From the NCBI RefSeq assembly GCF_037975245.1, contig NC_092579.1, forward strand, positions 6,881,001 through 6,945,000: DNA of 64,000 bases, read 5' to 3'. Shown here piece after piece: positions 1 to 13,700 of the stretch. Source of the DNA: Apostichopus japonicus (Eukaryota; Echinodermata; Holothuroidea; Aspidochirotida; Stichopodidae). A program made the position numbers and the translations under genes. Below the pieces are notes generated by a model, which worked only from the letters and a program-made list of their open reading frames with translations, did not search any database and had not been told where the DNA came from. Position 1 is the first letter of the stretch. Each line of letters begins with the position of its first letter.

Positions 1-265
1 GAACAAATAAACTAAATAAATTGAAAGTGCTTGGCACTGTCATGTATTTCTGCTCGATCTGATGGTAACATTACATAAAGTTGCTTGTGAGTCTGGCCTA
101 TACATGTACTGGAATAAATGTAACATTATATGAAACCGCATGAAGATATTTATGCAATCGTTGCTTGATAGAATGATGACATAACAGGTGAGATGTCCTC
201 TTTAAATTGCAAAAAATATTACAAAAGGAACGAATTGATTACAAACCTTCCTCTATTAACACTAT

Positions 266-627
266 TTATAGGAAGTGAAGACTCGGGCACAAAGAAACGT
301 CTGATGCCGGTAATCTGACCAAGTTTCGAATGAGGTGTATCAAAAGTGTTAGACACTACCATCGATCCCAGAAATTACACACACAGCTTGCTACCATTGG
401 TAATTAGACATTAGTGTACAGTCAATACATACAGCTACGGTCAATACCCACAACACATTGTACATAGCAGCGTGGACATCTCAGGTCTAGATAAAAGATA
501 ACAAGGTATCACGATTCATTACTGTCTGCATATTGTAGGACAAGAAAAAAAGTTCACTTGCAAGCAACGGAAGTTTAACTTTTTCAAAGGGTGGCACGCG
601 GTTTGGGGTGAGTCTTCAATGCCTTTG
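266..627 (+). mobile_element. TTAA-type MITE, copy 1
   Basis: About 362 bp, sharing TGAAGACTCG...AAGAAACGTCTGATGC at the left and GAGTCTTCAATGCCTTT at the right with the copies at 11869, 24535 and 62295. The terminal TTAA is mutated (TTAT and TTGA). It lies in the intron before UBE2O exon 680. The first 679 bases hold no recognisable UBE2O exon. Confidence 0.75.
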
Positions 628-679
628 ACTGTTCATGGTCACCTGAGTTTGTTTTTTTTGTTTGTTTTTCTGTCGTCAG

Positions 680-1724
680 AGTCAAGCCACTCAAGTTCTT
701 CTCAGCAGACAAAGTACAGGTTGGAGACAAAGGCATCTACCAGATACAAGAGGGAGATGTGGTCTCACATGCAGCAGTACCCAAAGGCTCACACATGTGC
801 TATACAAGACCAGAAAATGCACACAAAGTGAAAAAATCTTCCACGCCCACCGGCACACCCCCTCTGGATAGGAAGAGAGATACCAAAGAGGGAACGAAAA
901 ATGCGACTTTGGACGAAGATCGCACAGAAGAGAAAACGTCCCTCAATCAGAAAGGAGAGACCTCTGAACTAACAGTAGGATCTGATGAAGATGACAAAGC
1001 TGCCAGTAAACAAGAGGCAGCGGGAAAGGCTTCATTATCTCGAAAGAAAAAATCCCACAGGAGCCGGGATGGGCAGATGCAAAGGGACCTCTTACGGGAG
1101 GTCAACGACAAAGAAGAATTAGTCGAAAAGGCTTATAAGGTCAAGTCCGATTTATCCAGAGATGTGGAGATGTTATGCGATCTGCACAAGGAGCTCTGCG
1201 AAGCATCGGACAGTATCGTGGAACTGACGAGGAGCTTCCAGCCGTTGGTGGCCAACTCGTCGGGAAAATCCGCAGAGGACGTGAAGCAGAGGATAAGAGG
1301 ATTGGAAGAGTCACACGCCAAACTCCAAGAACAGATATGCTTGACTCAGGACCTTCTCCGCGACAGCGAAAAGAGCCTCGGCGACTTGGAACTTGTGAAC
1401 TTACAGGCCGAGACGATACTAGACGACGCGAAGAAAGCGAGGCTTAAAGCCTTGCACAAGAGTGGGATATCGTTGCATCCCGGGAAATCCGAAAACTCCT
1501 GCGAAGGTCCGAGCGACGATAATAGGTACGAGAGCACTTCGGATGGTTCTTCTCACAGCTCTACGGAACACCAAGAGAAATCAAAGAGGACAGCCACCAG
1601 TCGTAGGAGAAAGAAGCAAGGACGTGGTGTCAACAGGAAGAGGGGCTCATCTCATCTGAAAGTCGGCAACAGGGAGTGTATCGAGGTAACCCACACTCAC
1701 ACGGTCGTGGATGTTGAATGGCAG
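680..1724 (+). CDS. UBE2O: UBE2O first visible exon: basic/acidic linker and predicted coiled coil
   Basis: This 1045-bp exon follows a pyrimidine tract and CAG acceptor and ends at CAG|GTCAGT. It begins [21 protein letters not shown] polar Lys/Glu/Ser region follows, then about 110 residues with heptad-like Leu/Val spacing (from [17 protein letters not shown] to [16 protein letters not shown]) that should form coiled coil. A Ser-rich and Arg/Lys-rich patch ([16 protein letters not shown], possible nuclear or nucleolar signal) comes next, and the exon ends [13 protein letters not shown], entering the next conserved region. The reading frame continues past the donor to a stop at 1889, but the in-frame junction to exon 2523 and the protein homology favour splicing at 1724. 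Confidence 0.85.
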
Positions 1725-4700
1725 GTCAGTGCTAACATTGTCACTCTGTATAGTTTATATGTCAATGGCCTAGAGACTTTTAGGCCTACAACCCAGGATT
1801 TTCCATTTAGTCTGAGGCACAACTCACCAGAGCCCCCCCCCCCCCCATTCATTCCTCTGAATATTTTTCTGCTGTATATATCTCTTTAATATCAGAAGTG
1901 AAGCTTAAAGCAACAGTCAGTGTACAGCTAGGCATCATATGTTATGCAAAGAAGCACGTCCAATAATGACAATATTATCAAACAGGGACAATGTTTCTGT
2001 GACACAGATTTTGCAACAATAAGTGGAAAAGGTTAAAGATGGTAGTTCATTCTAAGACATTACAGTGTGCTAGTATTATTGTTAGTTTTTGATGAACCAC
2101 CAAAATATCAGAAAGTGCTTATTTTCTAATTTTTCATCACAAGGAGGATCTCTGAATGCATAATAATGAGAATGTTAGATGACTGTCCCAGGAATCAGGG
2201 TACATGTATTGAATCTGAACATTACTGCCTCAAAAGAAAGGGTCGATTTAAGCCAAAGTTATGGTATGGTTCACATCATGGATAAGAATGGAAAAGACAG
2301 CCAATGAAAATGTATTGTAGGTTCTCTTAACTGAGATAAACTAACGTTAGCTCAACCCAAGTCATGTTGGGGTTTATCAAACAGCAAGGTAATGGTCTCA
2401 CTCGTTGGTTTTGAATGTGAAGAATAATGTCGCAAATGTAAAATGATATTGAAATGCAACCTGCATTTGACAGTTCTAATTGAGCAGTCTGTCACAAAGG
2501 GTTCTCTACCTTGTTGTCTCAGGATGGTTCTATGGGAATGAACATTGAAGCTGCAACACTGACACCTGTCGATCTGCTCGAAGACATGCATTTCTTTCCA
2601 GGAGATTTTGTAACCAAGGGCAACGGTGAATATGCATTTTGGTTTCTATAGTTTAACAACCAGTCAGATAATGAAGCTCCTGGTTGTGTTTGAAGTTAAC
2701 ACTTCCTGCAATCATGCAAATATGTTAGCACTTAGGCCACAGGTTTGAATCACACACTTTGCAAAAAACACTAGTTCTACCCTCATTTTACATATAACAC
2801 ATGGAGCAGAAGTTATCATTATCACTATTTAACACAACTGATTACCTTATTTTGAGCAAGAGCTGATTGGTGGTTAAATGTGTAACCAATAGCAACCGAT
2901 CGCTTACAGTATCTTTCTGTGACTTCAACAGATACGCAAGAGAATGTCTATGGCGTTGTAAGAAGTTTGGAATACAACCAAAGAACTTGTGTAGTCCGGT
3001 GGATCAGGAAACCAACTCAACAGAGTAATGTGTAAGTCATCATTTTGGCATTCTAATATCTCTTTTGGTTGTAAAAAACCAGTCATAAAAACAACATCTG
3101 GTTTAAGTGCTGCTTTCTACCATGTTTCACCCTATTATCCTTCCCTCATCCTCCCCCCCCCCCTCTCTTCTTTGGCCCCACTCATGTATATCCAGATCCA
3201 GAAGACCTCAAAAGCTGAACAACGATATAACTCACTGTCGATGTAGAACAGCAGGGAATAACAATAATTTCATGTTGGAATTTTGCATAGCAGTTTCGAT
3301 CAGGCACGTAGCCAAGGGGGGGGGGCGAGGGGGGCAGCCGCCCCCCCTTGAGCATATTTTTTAATTTTTTTTTAAATGTTTTTATGATATCGCTAGTATT
3401 TTCAAAAGAGAAAATGCTAAGATGCAACTTACAAGGCCTGGGAAGTGCCATTTCCAGCTATCTGGGAGGCATTTTCAGCCAAAATTTTCTTGTACGCTTC
3501 GCGCCAACCATGGTAGCGCTATGCCTAGATAGTTTGCAATGCCGAATCTACAGTTTCGCCCCTCCCTTGGCAAATTCCTGGCTACGCGCCTGGTTTCGAT
3601 GGCTATGAACTTTGTCTCTGATAAAATACTACATGGTTCCTGTGTACAAACACCTGCTATGCATCTTTACGCTTGTATAGCAATTTGCCCATTTTGTATA
3701 GCATGTTGTATTGGGGTACAGGATATATTATGCCCTGAACATGGCATTGTACATGACATTTTCATCTTTAGTTCTTTTGGAAATACCTTTCACTAACACT
3801 AGCACAACCTTTAAACAAATTTGTGTATTTGTTTTGCAGTATCGTATGTAATAAAAAAAAACTGCAAGACAAAAATAGAAAGTGTAAATATTTTTATCAT
3901 GGGAGGTTCCAAATAATTACTAATGCTTCATATCTTCTTTTGATCTTTGATTTTTATTTTGCTGTCATTTCGTTATCCAGCCCGGAGGTTATTGAAACTG
4001 AGGAAGTCAGTGTATACGATCTGCTCGCTCACCCTGATTTTCAAATCAACATCGGCGAGACGGTCGTGAGGATAGCCTACAGCACCGTTCCCGTGTCTGA
4101 AGGAGAGAGTGACGACGATGATAAGGAGCAACCTGTGGCAGGCCAGGTGTGTATTTATGTTATCATCATAACAAGTCTAATTCTACAATAGAACTGTCAC
4201 CTAAAATAGCTTGTTGCCTCGCACAACCATATTCCTCTTTTTAAGAGAGAAACTCTTTAAGTAGCATGACCATATTTTATCCAAGGAGGACAAACTGTTA
4301 CGGCCCCCCTCCCACTCTCTCACCTCCTCCCCCATCACTTCGTGGGGCAAAATTAACTTATCGCTGATATTTAAAATAGTACCAGATTTTAAGTTCAAAA
4401 GCAATAAGTCTTGTAAGATCATTCCAGTTGAAAGACTGTTACTATTGACAATCTGAGTAGCTGCATGGCTAAATCAAGAATGCTCAAATACCATCATATT
4501 TATTACAACTCTGTTGGAACTACTTAAAAATTTGAAAAGTCTTCCAGGGACAAAAAGAGTCGGAGGCACTCGGGACGTATGGTAAGCCTGCAAGCAACGT
4601 TCTGTACGGGTACAATGTATGTGAAGTTTTTAATCCAAACAGTCACAATCAGCTGTCGGTTAGTCTCAGCTGTTCGATACAACTACAACCACAAGAGCTC

Positions 4701-7700
4701 ATTACATGCTAAAGTAGCTACGCTAGTGTAGCTATAAAAGTAGCTATAAAATTGTGGTAGGTCTAGGTATAGTGATGATGGTTGGTTTGAAAAGCGATGG
4801 ACCCTGTCAAGACTTTGAACATGTTTTGGTATTAACAAGAATGAAGCAAGCTATTACAAAATAGTCCCATTCCAAGCATTACTTCATGGCGAGAGGTTTT
4901 ACGTTGCCTTCGAGACACATGACCAGCTTTCATCATATTTTTACTCATTCCTTGTAAAATTCAGCAATAGTGGCAGCCTCAACTTGCAGGGCGGCGTTTT
5001 TTTTTATACGTTTAACTTTTGGGCTCATTAGTTGTACTCGATATTCAATTTCAGCATTTATAATCAATTACACAATGTTGCTCTATGACATGTACAATGC
5101 CTGCGAACTACTCACAAATACTTTTCGTAGTCCTAGAATAAGTTTGATTAGTTATGATAGGTTTAGTTTAATATAAAGTAGATTGTAATCATTCAACTTT
5201 ATGTACTAAACGGATAAATTTATAATTAGTTTAAAGCTAACTTAATAAATTTGAAATTTTGTTTCTGCGATGTTCTTTCTACCTGAGGTGTGTGATAATG
5301 TTGTCATTTTCATGTGCAGGTCCGATGGGTTACGGAGGATGGAAAGGTATTGGTAGCCTGGGTGGATGGCTCAGAGTCAGCCGTGCACCCTCAGGACCTC
5401 TACTTGCTAGAAGGAGGAGTGAGTATTAGTCCTTTGTCACTGACCTATTATCTTGCTCGTTATTGCTGTGATGGTGGTATTATATTTATCTCTGTCTTAA
5501 TCCTACCTGATTCAAATTGATGTGGTTAGGCTGCTTGGTCTGTGGGTGGGGATGGTTGGTGTGGTTTGGATGTGGTAGAGTTGTAGCGTTGGTTGGATGC
5601 ATTGGTGTTGCAGTGTTGGCTGCTTGCTCTCTGGGTGTGGTGGGGGATAGTTGGTGTGGTTTGGATGTGGTAGAGTTGTAGTGTTGGTGGGATATGCTTT
5701 TGGTGTTATGGTGTTGGCTGCTTGTTCTCTGGGTGTGGTGGGGGATAGTTGGTGTGGTCTGGATGTGGTAGAGTTGTAGTGTTTGTGGGATATGCATTTG
5801 GTGTTGCGGTGTTGGCTGCTTGTTCTCCAGGTGTGGTGGCGGATGGTTGGTGTGGTTTGGACGTGGTAGAGTTGTAGTGTTGGTGGGATATGCATTTGGT
5901 GTTGCGGTGTTGGCTGCTTGCTCTCAGGGTGTGGTGGGGGATAGTTGGTGTGGTCTGGATGTGGTAGAGTTGTAGTGTTGGTTGGATATGCTTTTGGTGT
6001 TATGGTGTTGGCTGCTTGTTCTCTGGGTGTGGTGGGAATAGTTGGTGTTGTTTGGATGTGGTAGAGTTGTAGTGTTTGTGGGATATGCTTTTGGTGTTGC
6101 GGTGTTGGCTGCTTGTTCTCCAGGTGTGGTGGCGGATGGAGTTTGTGGTGTTGGATGTGGTAGAGTTGTGGTGTTGGTGGGATATGCATTTGGTGTTGCG
6201 GTGTTGGCTGCTTGCTCTCAGGGTGTGGTGGGGGATGGTTGGTGTGGTCTGGATGTGGTAGAGTTGCAGGTTGGTGGGATATGCATTTGGTGTTGTTTGC
6301 TTGTTCTCCGGGTGTGGTGGGGATTGTTAGGACACGGTAGAGTGGTAGCGATGATCAGATATGCATTGGAGTTTATGGAGTTGGATATGCATTGGAGTTT
6401 GTGGTGTTGGATGTGCATAGGAGTTTGTGGTCTTGGATGTGCATAGGAGTTTGTGGTGTTGGATGTGCATTGGAGTTTGTAGTGTTGGATGTGCATTGGA
6501 GTTTGTGGTGTTGGATGTGCATTGGAGTTTGTGGTGTTGGATGTGCATTGGAGTTTGTAGTGTTGGATGTGCATTGGAGTTTGTGGTGTTGGATGTGCAT
6601 TGGAGTTTGTGGTGTTGGATGTGCATTGAAATTTGTTGTGTTGCATGTGCATTGGAGTTTGTGGTGTTGGATGTGCATTGGAGTTTGTGGTGTTGGATGT
6701 GCATTGGAGTTTGTGGTGTTGGATGTGCATTGGAGTTTGTGGTGTTGGATGGGTTGGTGGTTGTAGCTGTTTTGGACTTTGATTTGATTGCTTGGTGCAG
6801 TGATGTGCAAAGGATTTCAAATTTCAAATTTCAAAAATTCAAAATTTTGCACTAGATGGAGGAAACAAAATTGAAAATGGGGTGTGTGGCTGTGTTTGTG
6901 ATGAATTAGATTTCCATGTAGGGGGTGTTGGGGTCTCCCCTTCCCTTGTTAGTTACGATGATGGTTATTGTGATTGGTGGGTTTTGAGTGTAGTAGTAGT
7001 AGGGCTGTGGCTGTGTATTATTATGTTGTTGTGGGCCCATGGCATTTTTGTAAGTGCTGCCATGTCTATCCAACACAGAGTCTGAGGGAGGGAAAATGGG
7101 AGAAGTAGTGAGATCTTAAAGTAACATGTTATTTAACATTTAATATTTAACTACACCAGGAGATCTAAAAGTAATATGTTATTAAACATTTAATATTTAA
7201 CAATACCAGGAGATCTTAAAATTAACATGTTATTAAACATTTAACTTCGGAATAAGTTTTTAAAATTTAGTCAAGTTGTAGTCTGCTTATTACATTTTTG
7301 TTTTCATCGTATTTGAAACTTAGTAAACTGAGTAACGGTTTTCTTTCACACAGAGCTCCATCTCCAGCAGTAGCGATGAAGATGAAGGCGACTGGATAGA
7401 TGAAGAATATCCGTTCCACCGGTCAGATTCGGACTCATCGTCGTCGTCCTCGGGCAGCTGGGAGACGGTGAGTGAACACTCAGTCTCGGAGAGAAGGAAA
7501 GATGGAAATCAGTCAGAGGTCAAAGGTGAAATCAAAGGTGTCACAAAGAAGGAAGAAGGGGTAGAAGAAGAAGGGGTAGAAGTTGAAGTAACTCAGGGGA
7601 GTGACACCAAGGATGCTCTCACAGAGGATGTCATTAACGATAATGATCTGAAGTCTAGTTCAAACTCAGAGGCCGATGTCTCCAATAAACAGAACCAGAT

Positions 7701-10700
7701 GCAAGGTGTGGCAAGCGGTAGTGATGGATTTGTGTGTGACAAGAGTAGCGGTGTCACAAATGGTGATGTCACACACGGCAGTAGTGTCACAAACGGTGAT
7801 GTCACACAGGACAGTGGTATCACAAATGGTGATGTCACACACGACAGTGGTGTCACAAACGGTGATGTCACACATCGTAGCGATGTCACAAATAGTCACA
7901 CAACCAATGACGTTTTAGAGAGTGACCGTTTGATTGATGATGGCTCCCCGAATCGAAATGTTGTGAAAGAAAGTGATGCAGAGAGCACGATTGAAATGAA
8001 TACTGTGACAGCTGTCACAAATTCAAATGAAACACAAAATGGTGATGTGACAGAAAGAGGTAGAAAGGAAGGATCTACTGCTGCTACAAATGAGGGAATG
8101 GAGAATGACAGAGGTACAGAGGAACTAAAAGATGCAATCATGAAAACTGAAATAGAAGATGAGAGTGCAATAAAGGGCAGTCCTGACAAGAAGTAAGAAA
8201 ACTTTTTCCCCATTTTTGTTAACTACTTTGTTCTAGACATTAACTTGATATCTTCATTTGGGTGTTATATTGTCTTCGGTGCAGATGGCATTCAAGCATA
8301 GATGCCGTCACTTTCCTCCGTTTTCTACAGAGCTGTCAAACTTAGGCGAAGCTCATTTCCCTGTTTGGTTGGCGATGTGAAGGTTTCATTTAGGGACAAA
8401 GCCAGCTTTTTAATTTTAAAAAGGTGATGTAGTTAGGGCACAACCAGCTGAATTGGTCCCTCCCACAATATAGGGGTAACAATGGGTGGCATAGTCTGCT
8501 TCCATTGATTGTTCATATTGCCCATAACTTTTGACCTTGATTTCAACTTTATTATATTCCCCGAAAGTGTAAATCCATACACGCAACCAAAGTATACATA
8601 GTGTGGATGGAAAAGTAAAAATAATTTAAAAAAAAATGATGGCTAACACATCAGAAATGTAAAATCCCTTTAAAATGAAACAAAGTAAAACTAAAATTTC
8701 ACACTAAAACAATTTTGAAATTTTTTAATACGCTGCCTGATAAATTTATGTTGATTTATGTTGATTGTAGCAGCATACAGTAGTTTTATCTGCATTTTGA
8801 GACCATTTTGTTTGTTCAAAAACTGAATTCACTCACTGTTGATACTGACTGAGAATATTGTGCACCCATGGATTAAATATGAAAGGAGATTATCCTCTTA
8901 ATCCATTTGGAAAGGTCTTCAGTAAAGTGGAACCATCCAAAATGAGTGCCTTTATCAAAAGACCTTTGCTTGATTAACAATAAATGGTTTTCTTTTGATG
9001 CAGAAATACAGAACTTGCTGACGTCATGGAATTATTGAATGATGTCGTCTCGGATTCGGAGAGAAAAGATCAAGTTGAAACTGCCACAGTGGCAACTGCC
9101 ACAGCAAATATGGAAGATGACTCACATGAAACTGAAGTAGAGTGCTGTGTGCCACCAGGAACGGAGTTGGAGACCAAAAGTGCCATTTCTTGCCAAGAAG
9201 ATTTTGCCAACTCAGAAACAAGTGAACCTAAAAATGATGCTGATAAGAAAAATATGCAAGATTTATCAATATGTCAACATGTTGATGAAGGAAAAGGTAA
9301 AAATGAGTTATTCGAAAAGAAAATATTGAATCATTTTGCCACTGGAGTAGCCCTTTTCAATAGGCAACGTGTGGTTTGATTGTTGCTAACAGACTTAGTG
9401 TTTTCTCTATGATTAGTAATGCATTGATAATTGTGATTTAGACAGAGACTCTCATAGACAGAACACAACTGCTACTACATACATGCACATTCAATCGAAT
9501 GTAAGTGAGGAAAAAATTAATCCATGAGCAATATGCTTACCACATTTTATTGTGATCTAAAAAATTTGAAATGACTTTACTTTTCTATAAATTTTGATAC
9601 TGTATTAAGTAATGGTTCTGAAGTCCTGAAGTAACCGTTCCATACTTTGCATACTCTGCTGTGAGGTTTCCAGCGGGAAAAGACAACATTTTGATTACAG
9701 GTAAGATAAACAAACGGTGTTCTAACTCCTAACATTGGTCATGAAATATTTGACATTTTTCTTAGGCACAAGAAGGTCTAGCTAATAAAGAACAAGAATT
9801 GAAATCCCCATCGTTCATTTGTAGGCCAATATAAATATGTTACTTAGCAACTGAATACATTTCCATAATTTCTTGCAGGGTTCTTCACGATGGTGGAATC
9901 GGCTCCTTCCAGTCATCGTTATTTCTCAACATCTGTGCAACCATCCGATCAGAGAAAATTTTCTTCCGCCCTGAAGAAAGAGGTACGTGTGAGTGAATTC
10001 ATCAAGTCAGCATTGGGTAAAGAGGATGTTAATTCACAGGTTCACGAAAAACATCGCAGCATAAATTTGTATCATTGAAATAATATACACACTCTAGTGA
10101 CTTTACTGTGATACTTTAAGATGCTTATTTGATGTTAATACTGTGATATGATACACTTTTGTATTTCTGTTATAGTCACCAGCAATGCTAATGATTTTAT
10201 TCGATTGTCCAAAGAGGAGGAGGAGGCTGGAAGGAATGAACATATCAAAAAAGTAATCTGTATATAAAAGGATCATTTAACTGACCTTCATTTGTGATAC
10301 TCAGGGGGTGGGGGTGGTTGGGGTGATTAACAGAGTGTGGGGGTGTTGTCCTACTTGTGTGTGCTTTTTAATATTGCTATAATATACTGCCATATTTCTT
10401 TCTAATACTTTAATTATATGGAGTAGGGCACTTCCTTCCAAGTCATGTCCCTTCTATGATTCTCTTCTTACCCTCTGATAATTGTAAATATTAATGCAAG
10501 ATGTGAGAAAACAAATAAATGAAATGGAATTTGTGTTGTTATATGTGTAACTTATGTCACAAGGCATAATAAGCTTGCCCCCAAACAATTTACCGTTGTA
10601 AGAGAGTATAGCATTCTGTTCATACTTGTAGCGTTAGTATTCATATTAGCACTGCTGTAAATTCCTACTCTTTACAGCTATTTGAGTGCTGCTAGCTGAG

Positions 10701-13700
10701 AAGACATAGAAAATTGCCGGCTAGTTATTAAGCTAGACAAACCCCTCTATGTGTGATACATTTCTCTTTTGGATTTTTGTTAGTTTGTCTATATTTGCTC
10801 GGGATGTGCTGATGCAACAACATTCATGTTACCCTCACTGCTTTGCCTGCCCTAAGAACGTGTATCGGTGTTCTCTAGCATTGCAAATCATCCAGAAATC
10901 ATTTTGTTTTATTTATACATGTATTTTATTGTTGTTTCTCAGATGCAGCTGTTAAAGACATCACTACCAAGTGGAATAAAAGTTAAAATGTTTGAAGATA
11001 AAATGGTAAACATTTGATGAAAAGAATATTTTGCAAGTTATATATGCAGTTTCATTTCCTTGATGGTTTCCGTAGTTGTTTCTAAGTGTAAATCTAGATG
11101 TGTGCTTTTGAAGAGAACTTGTCTGGTAATGGTTTATATATTTCAATTGCAATACAAATGCAGTCACAGGATTTTAGGGATGAATATTAACATGAGAGTT
11201 AGGATTTAGGTTTATATATATATGAAAGCTAGGCCTGACAAGGCAAGGGGTGATAAGGAGAGGTTACAGCTAGGTGGGCCTAGGGTCAATTACAGTAAGA
11301 ATTCAATCCTTTGTTGAAAATTTAGTTGGATCAACTCTCATAAAAATTGTTGGTATTGCACAAGAACTTCTTATGTCCAACTTTTCATATTTCTTTGTCT
11401 ACTTTGTGTGATTTAGTTGGTATCTTTGAGACATGCAGCTGTAAATATATCTTCATTAACATAGACAAAAAGAGATGTAGCAGTAAGGGGGTTGTGGGAT
11501 GTCATTGAGGGGCATTGGTGTGAGAGCATTGTTATTTATAACAATGTTATAGAAAGACTTCTTTATCCTTTCTCCATTAGCACCTGTTTTCAGCTCTGAT
11601 TGAAGGACCTCTCTCCACGCCATATGAGGACTGTCTGTTCTATTTTGATGGCTACCTACCGGACAGCTATCCACGGAAACCTCCAGTGGTCCACTTTCAC
11701 GCTTACTGCGCTGGCAAACTGAACCCTAACTTGTATAATGAGGGAAAGATATGTGTTAGTCTGCTTGATACATGGACTGGCAAGGTAAGCAGTGTTTGTG
11801 GCTGGGGGGGGGGGGGGGGGCAGAGGTTATCATAAAGTAACAGCAGACATTTACCATAGGTGCTACTGTTAAAGGCATTGAAGACTCGCCCCAAACCCTG
11901 TGCCGCCATCTGAAAAAGTTAACTTTCCGTTGCTTGCAAGTGAAGTTTTTTTTGTGTTGCTACAAAATTCAGACAGTAATGAAACGTGATACCTTGTTAT
12001 CAAGTTTATCTAGACCTGAGATGTCCATCGCTGCTATGCACACTGTGTTGTGGGTATTGACCCTAGCTGCATGTATTGACTGTGTACTATTGTCTTAATA
12101 CCGAAGGTAGCAAGCTGTGTGTGCATTTTGTGGGATCGATGGTGGTGTCTAACACTTCTGTTACACCTCATTCGAAACGAAGTCAGATTACCTGCATGAG
12201 ACGTTTCTTAATGCGCGAGTCTCCAATGCCTCTAATATATGGAAATAAAATCTTTGTGTGATCTAACACCTGCAGTAAAACCTTTGATAAAATAATTTCA
12301 TAAATCCACTATGTTCAAAACATGCAATATTCAAGTAAATGAAAAATTTGTTTGGTTTCAAACCGTGTTCAAGCAAAATTATTTCGTATCTGTCCCTTAT
12401 CTATCACACAACTGACAATTAGAAAAGCCCCGTTGTTCCAAGAGCTGAACAATGATATTTTTACAAAATTTAGGAAGTTTATTTTGAGAGAGAAACCAGG
12501 TATTGTAATGTTTACTTGGTCAGACAGACTTATAGAGATTCTGTACTGGTACTCTAGCAGAGTTGTATGAACTCACACTCATCTTCATGTTGTTTTTAGT
12601 TATATATCCATACTATAGTGCTCTGAGCCTTTTTGAAATCTAGTGTAGACTCTATTTACACTAGGGCAAGTTTAAGTACTGGTGCTTAGAGGCTTTCACT
12701 CATACTTGTACTCATACTTGTACTCATATGGGTACTCATAGTTGTACACAAACTTGTACACAAACTTGTACACAAACTTGTACACATACTTGTAATCATA
12801 CTGGTACTCATACTGGTACACATGTTGGTACTCATACATGAACACATACATGAACACATACTTGTACACATACTTGTACACATACTTGTACTCATACTTG
12901 TACTCATACTTGTACTTATATGGGTACTCATAGCTGTACACATACTTGTATACATACTGGTACACATGTTGGTACTCATACTTGTACACATACTTGTACT
13001 CATACTTGTACTCATATGGGTACTTATAGCTGTACACATAATTGTACACATACTTGTACTCATACTTGTACACATACTGATACTCATACTTGTACACATA
13101 TTTATACACATACTTCTACTTTTACTCATACAGATACTTATACTGGTACTCATACTTGTACACCTACTTGTTCTCATACTTGTACTCATACCAAGTTGTT
13201 CGGTACTTCTCCCCGACATAAGCTTTAACTGTATTTCAGGTTGCAGTGTATCATTGGGCTCATACCAAGAGGAAAGCAATATTTGCTCATAATAATGCTG
13301 TTGTACAGTAGTCAGTCTGATACTAACAGTCTGCAGTAAAACTGCTATGTATTCTTCTTTGGTGAAAATTTGATGATTTCATTTTCTTCATCGCAGGGTT
13401 CTGAGGTCTGGACTGGGAAGTCCAACCTCCTTCAGCTGTTGGTGTCGATTCAAGGTTTGATCCTGAACAGCGAACCTTACTTTAACGAGGCTGGTTATGA
13501 CAAGCACAGAGGTACAACTCATGGCACGGAAAGCAGCAGAATGTACAATGAAACTGTTTTAATTAAAGTCATGCAGGTAAGGAACCCTGTACCTTTAATT
13601 TGCTGGATTAATTATTAAAGTAACGTTCTGGTGGCTGAAGATGATTGCGTGACCAAAATGCTGTAACTTTTGATGCATCTTTCAGTTAAAACTGCATTCT

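Noticed and set aside
3107-3608. ORFs across 3107-3608 and 55045-55413 sharing [17 protein letters not shown]
   Set aside because: They are fortuitous translations of the hAT MITE family A, whose short length and inverted ends show it is non-coding.
5512-6855. Long overlapping ORFs (up to 225 codons) rich in His/Pro/Thr/Gln on minus and Trp/Cys/Val/Gly on plus
   Set aside because: They are readings of the 98-bp and 26-bp minisatellites inside a UBE2O intron; the same peptide pattern appears in all frames.
7593-7918. ORFs opposite and overlapping UBE2O exon 6
   Set aside because: Shadow frames of the 33-bp coding repeat; the + frame joins in phase to flanking UBE2O exons.
12686-13292. ORFs of 100-200 codons with Cys-Thr-His-Thr, Tyr-Lys-Tyr or Ser-Met-Ser repeats
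   Set aside because: They are translations of a 12-bp intronic tandem array, open because the unit has no stop codon in these frames.
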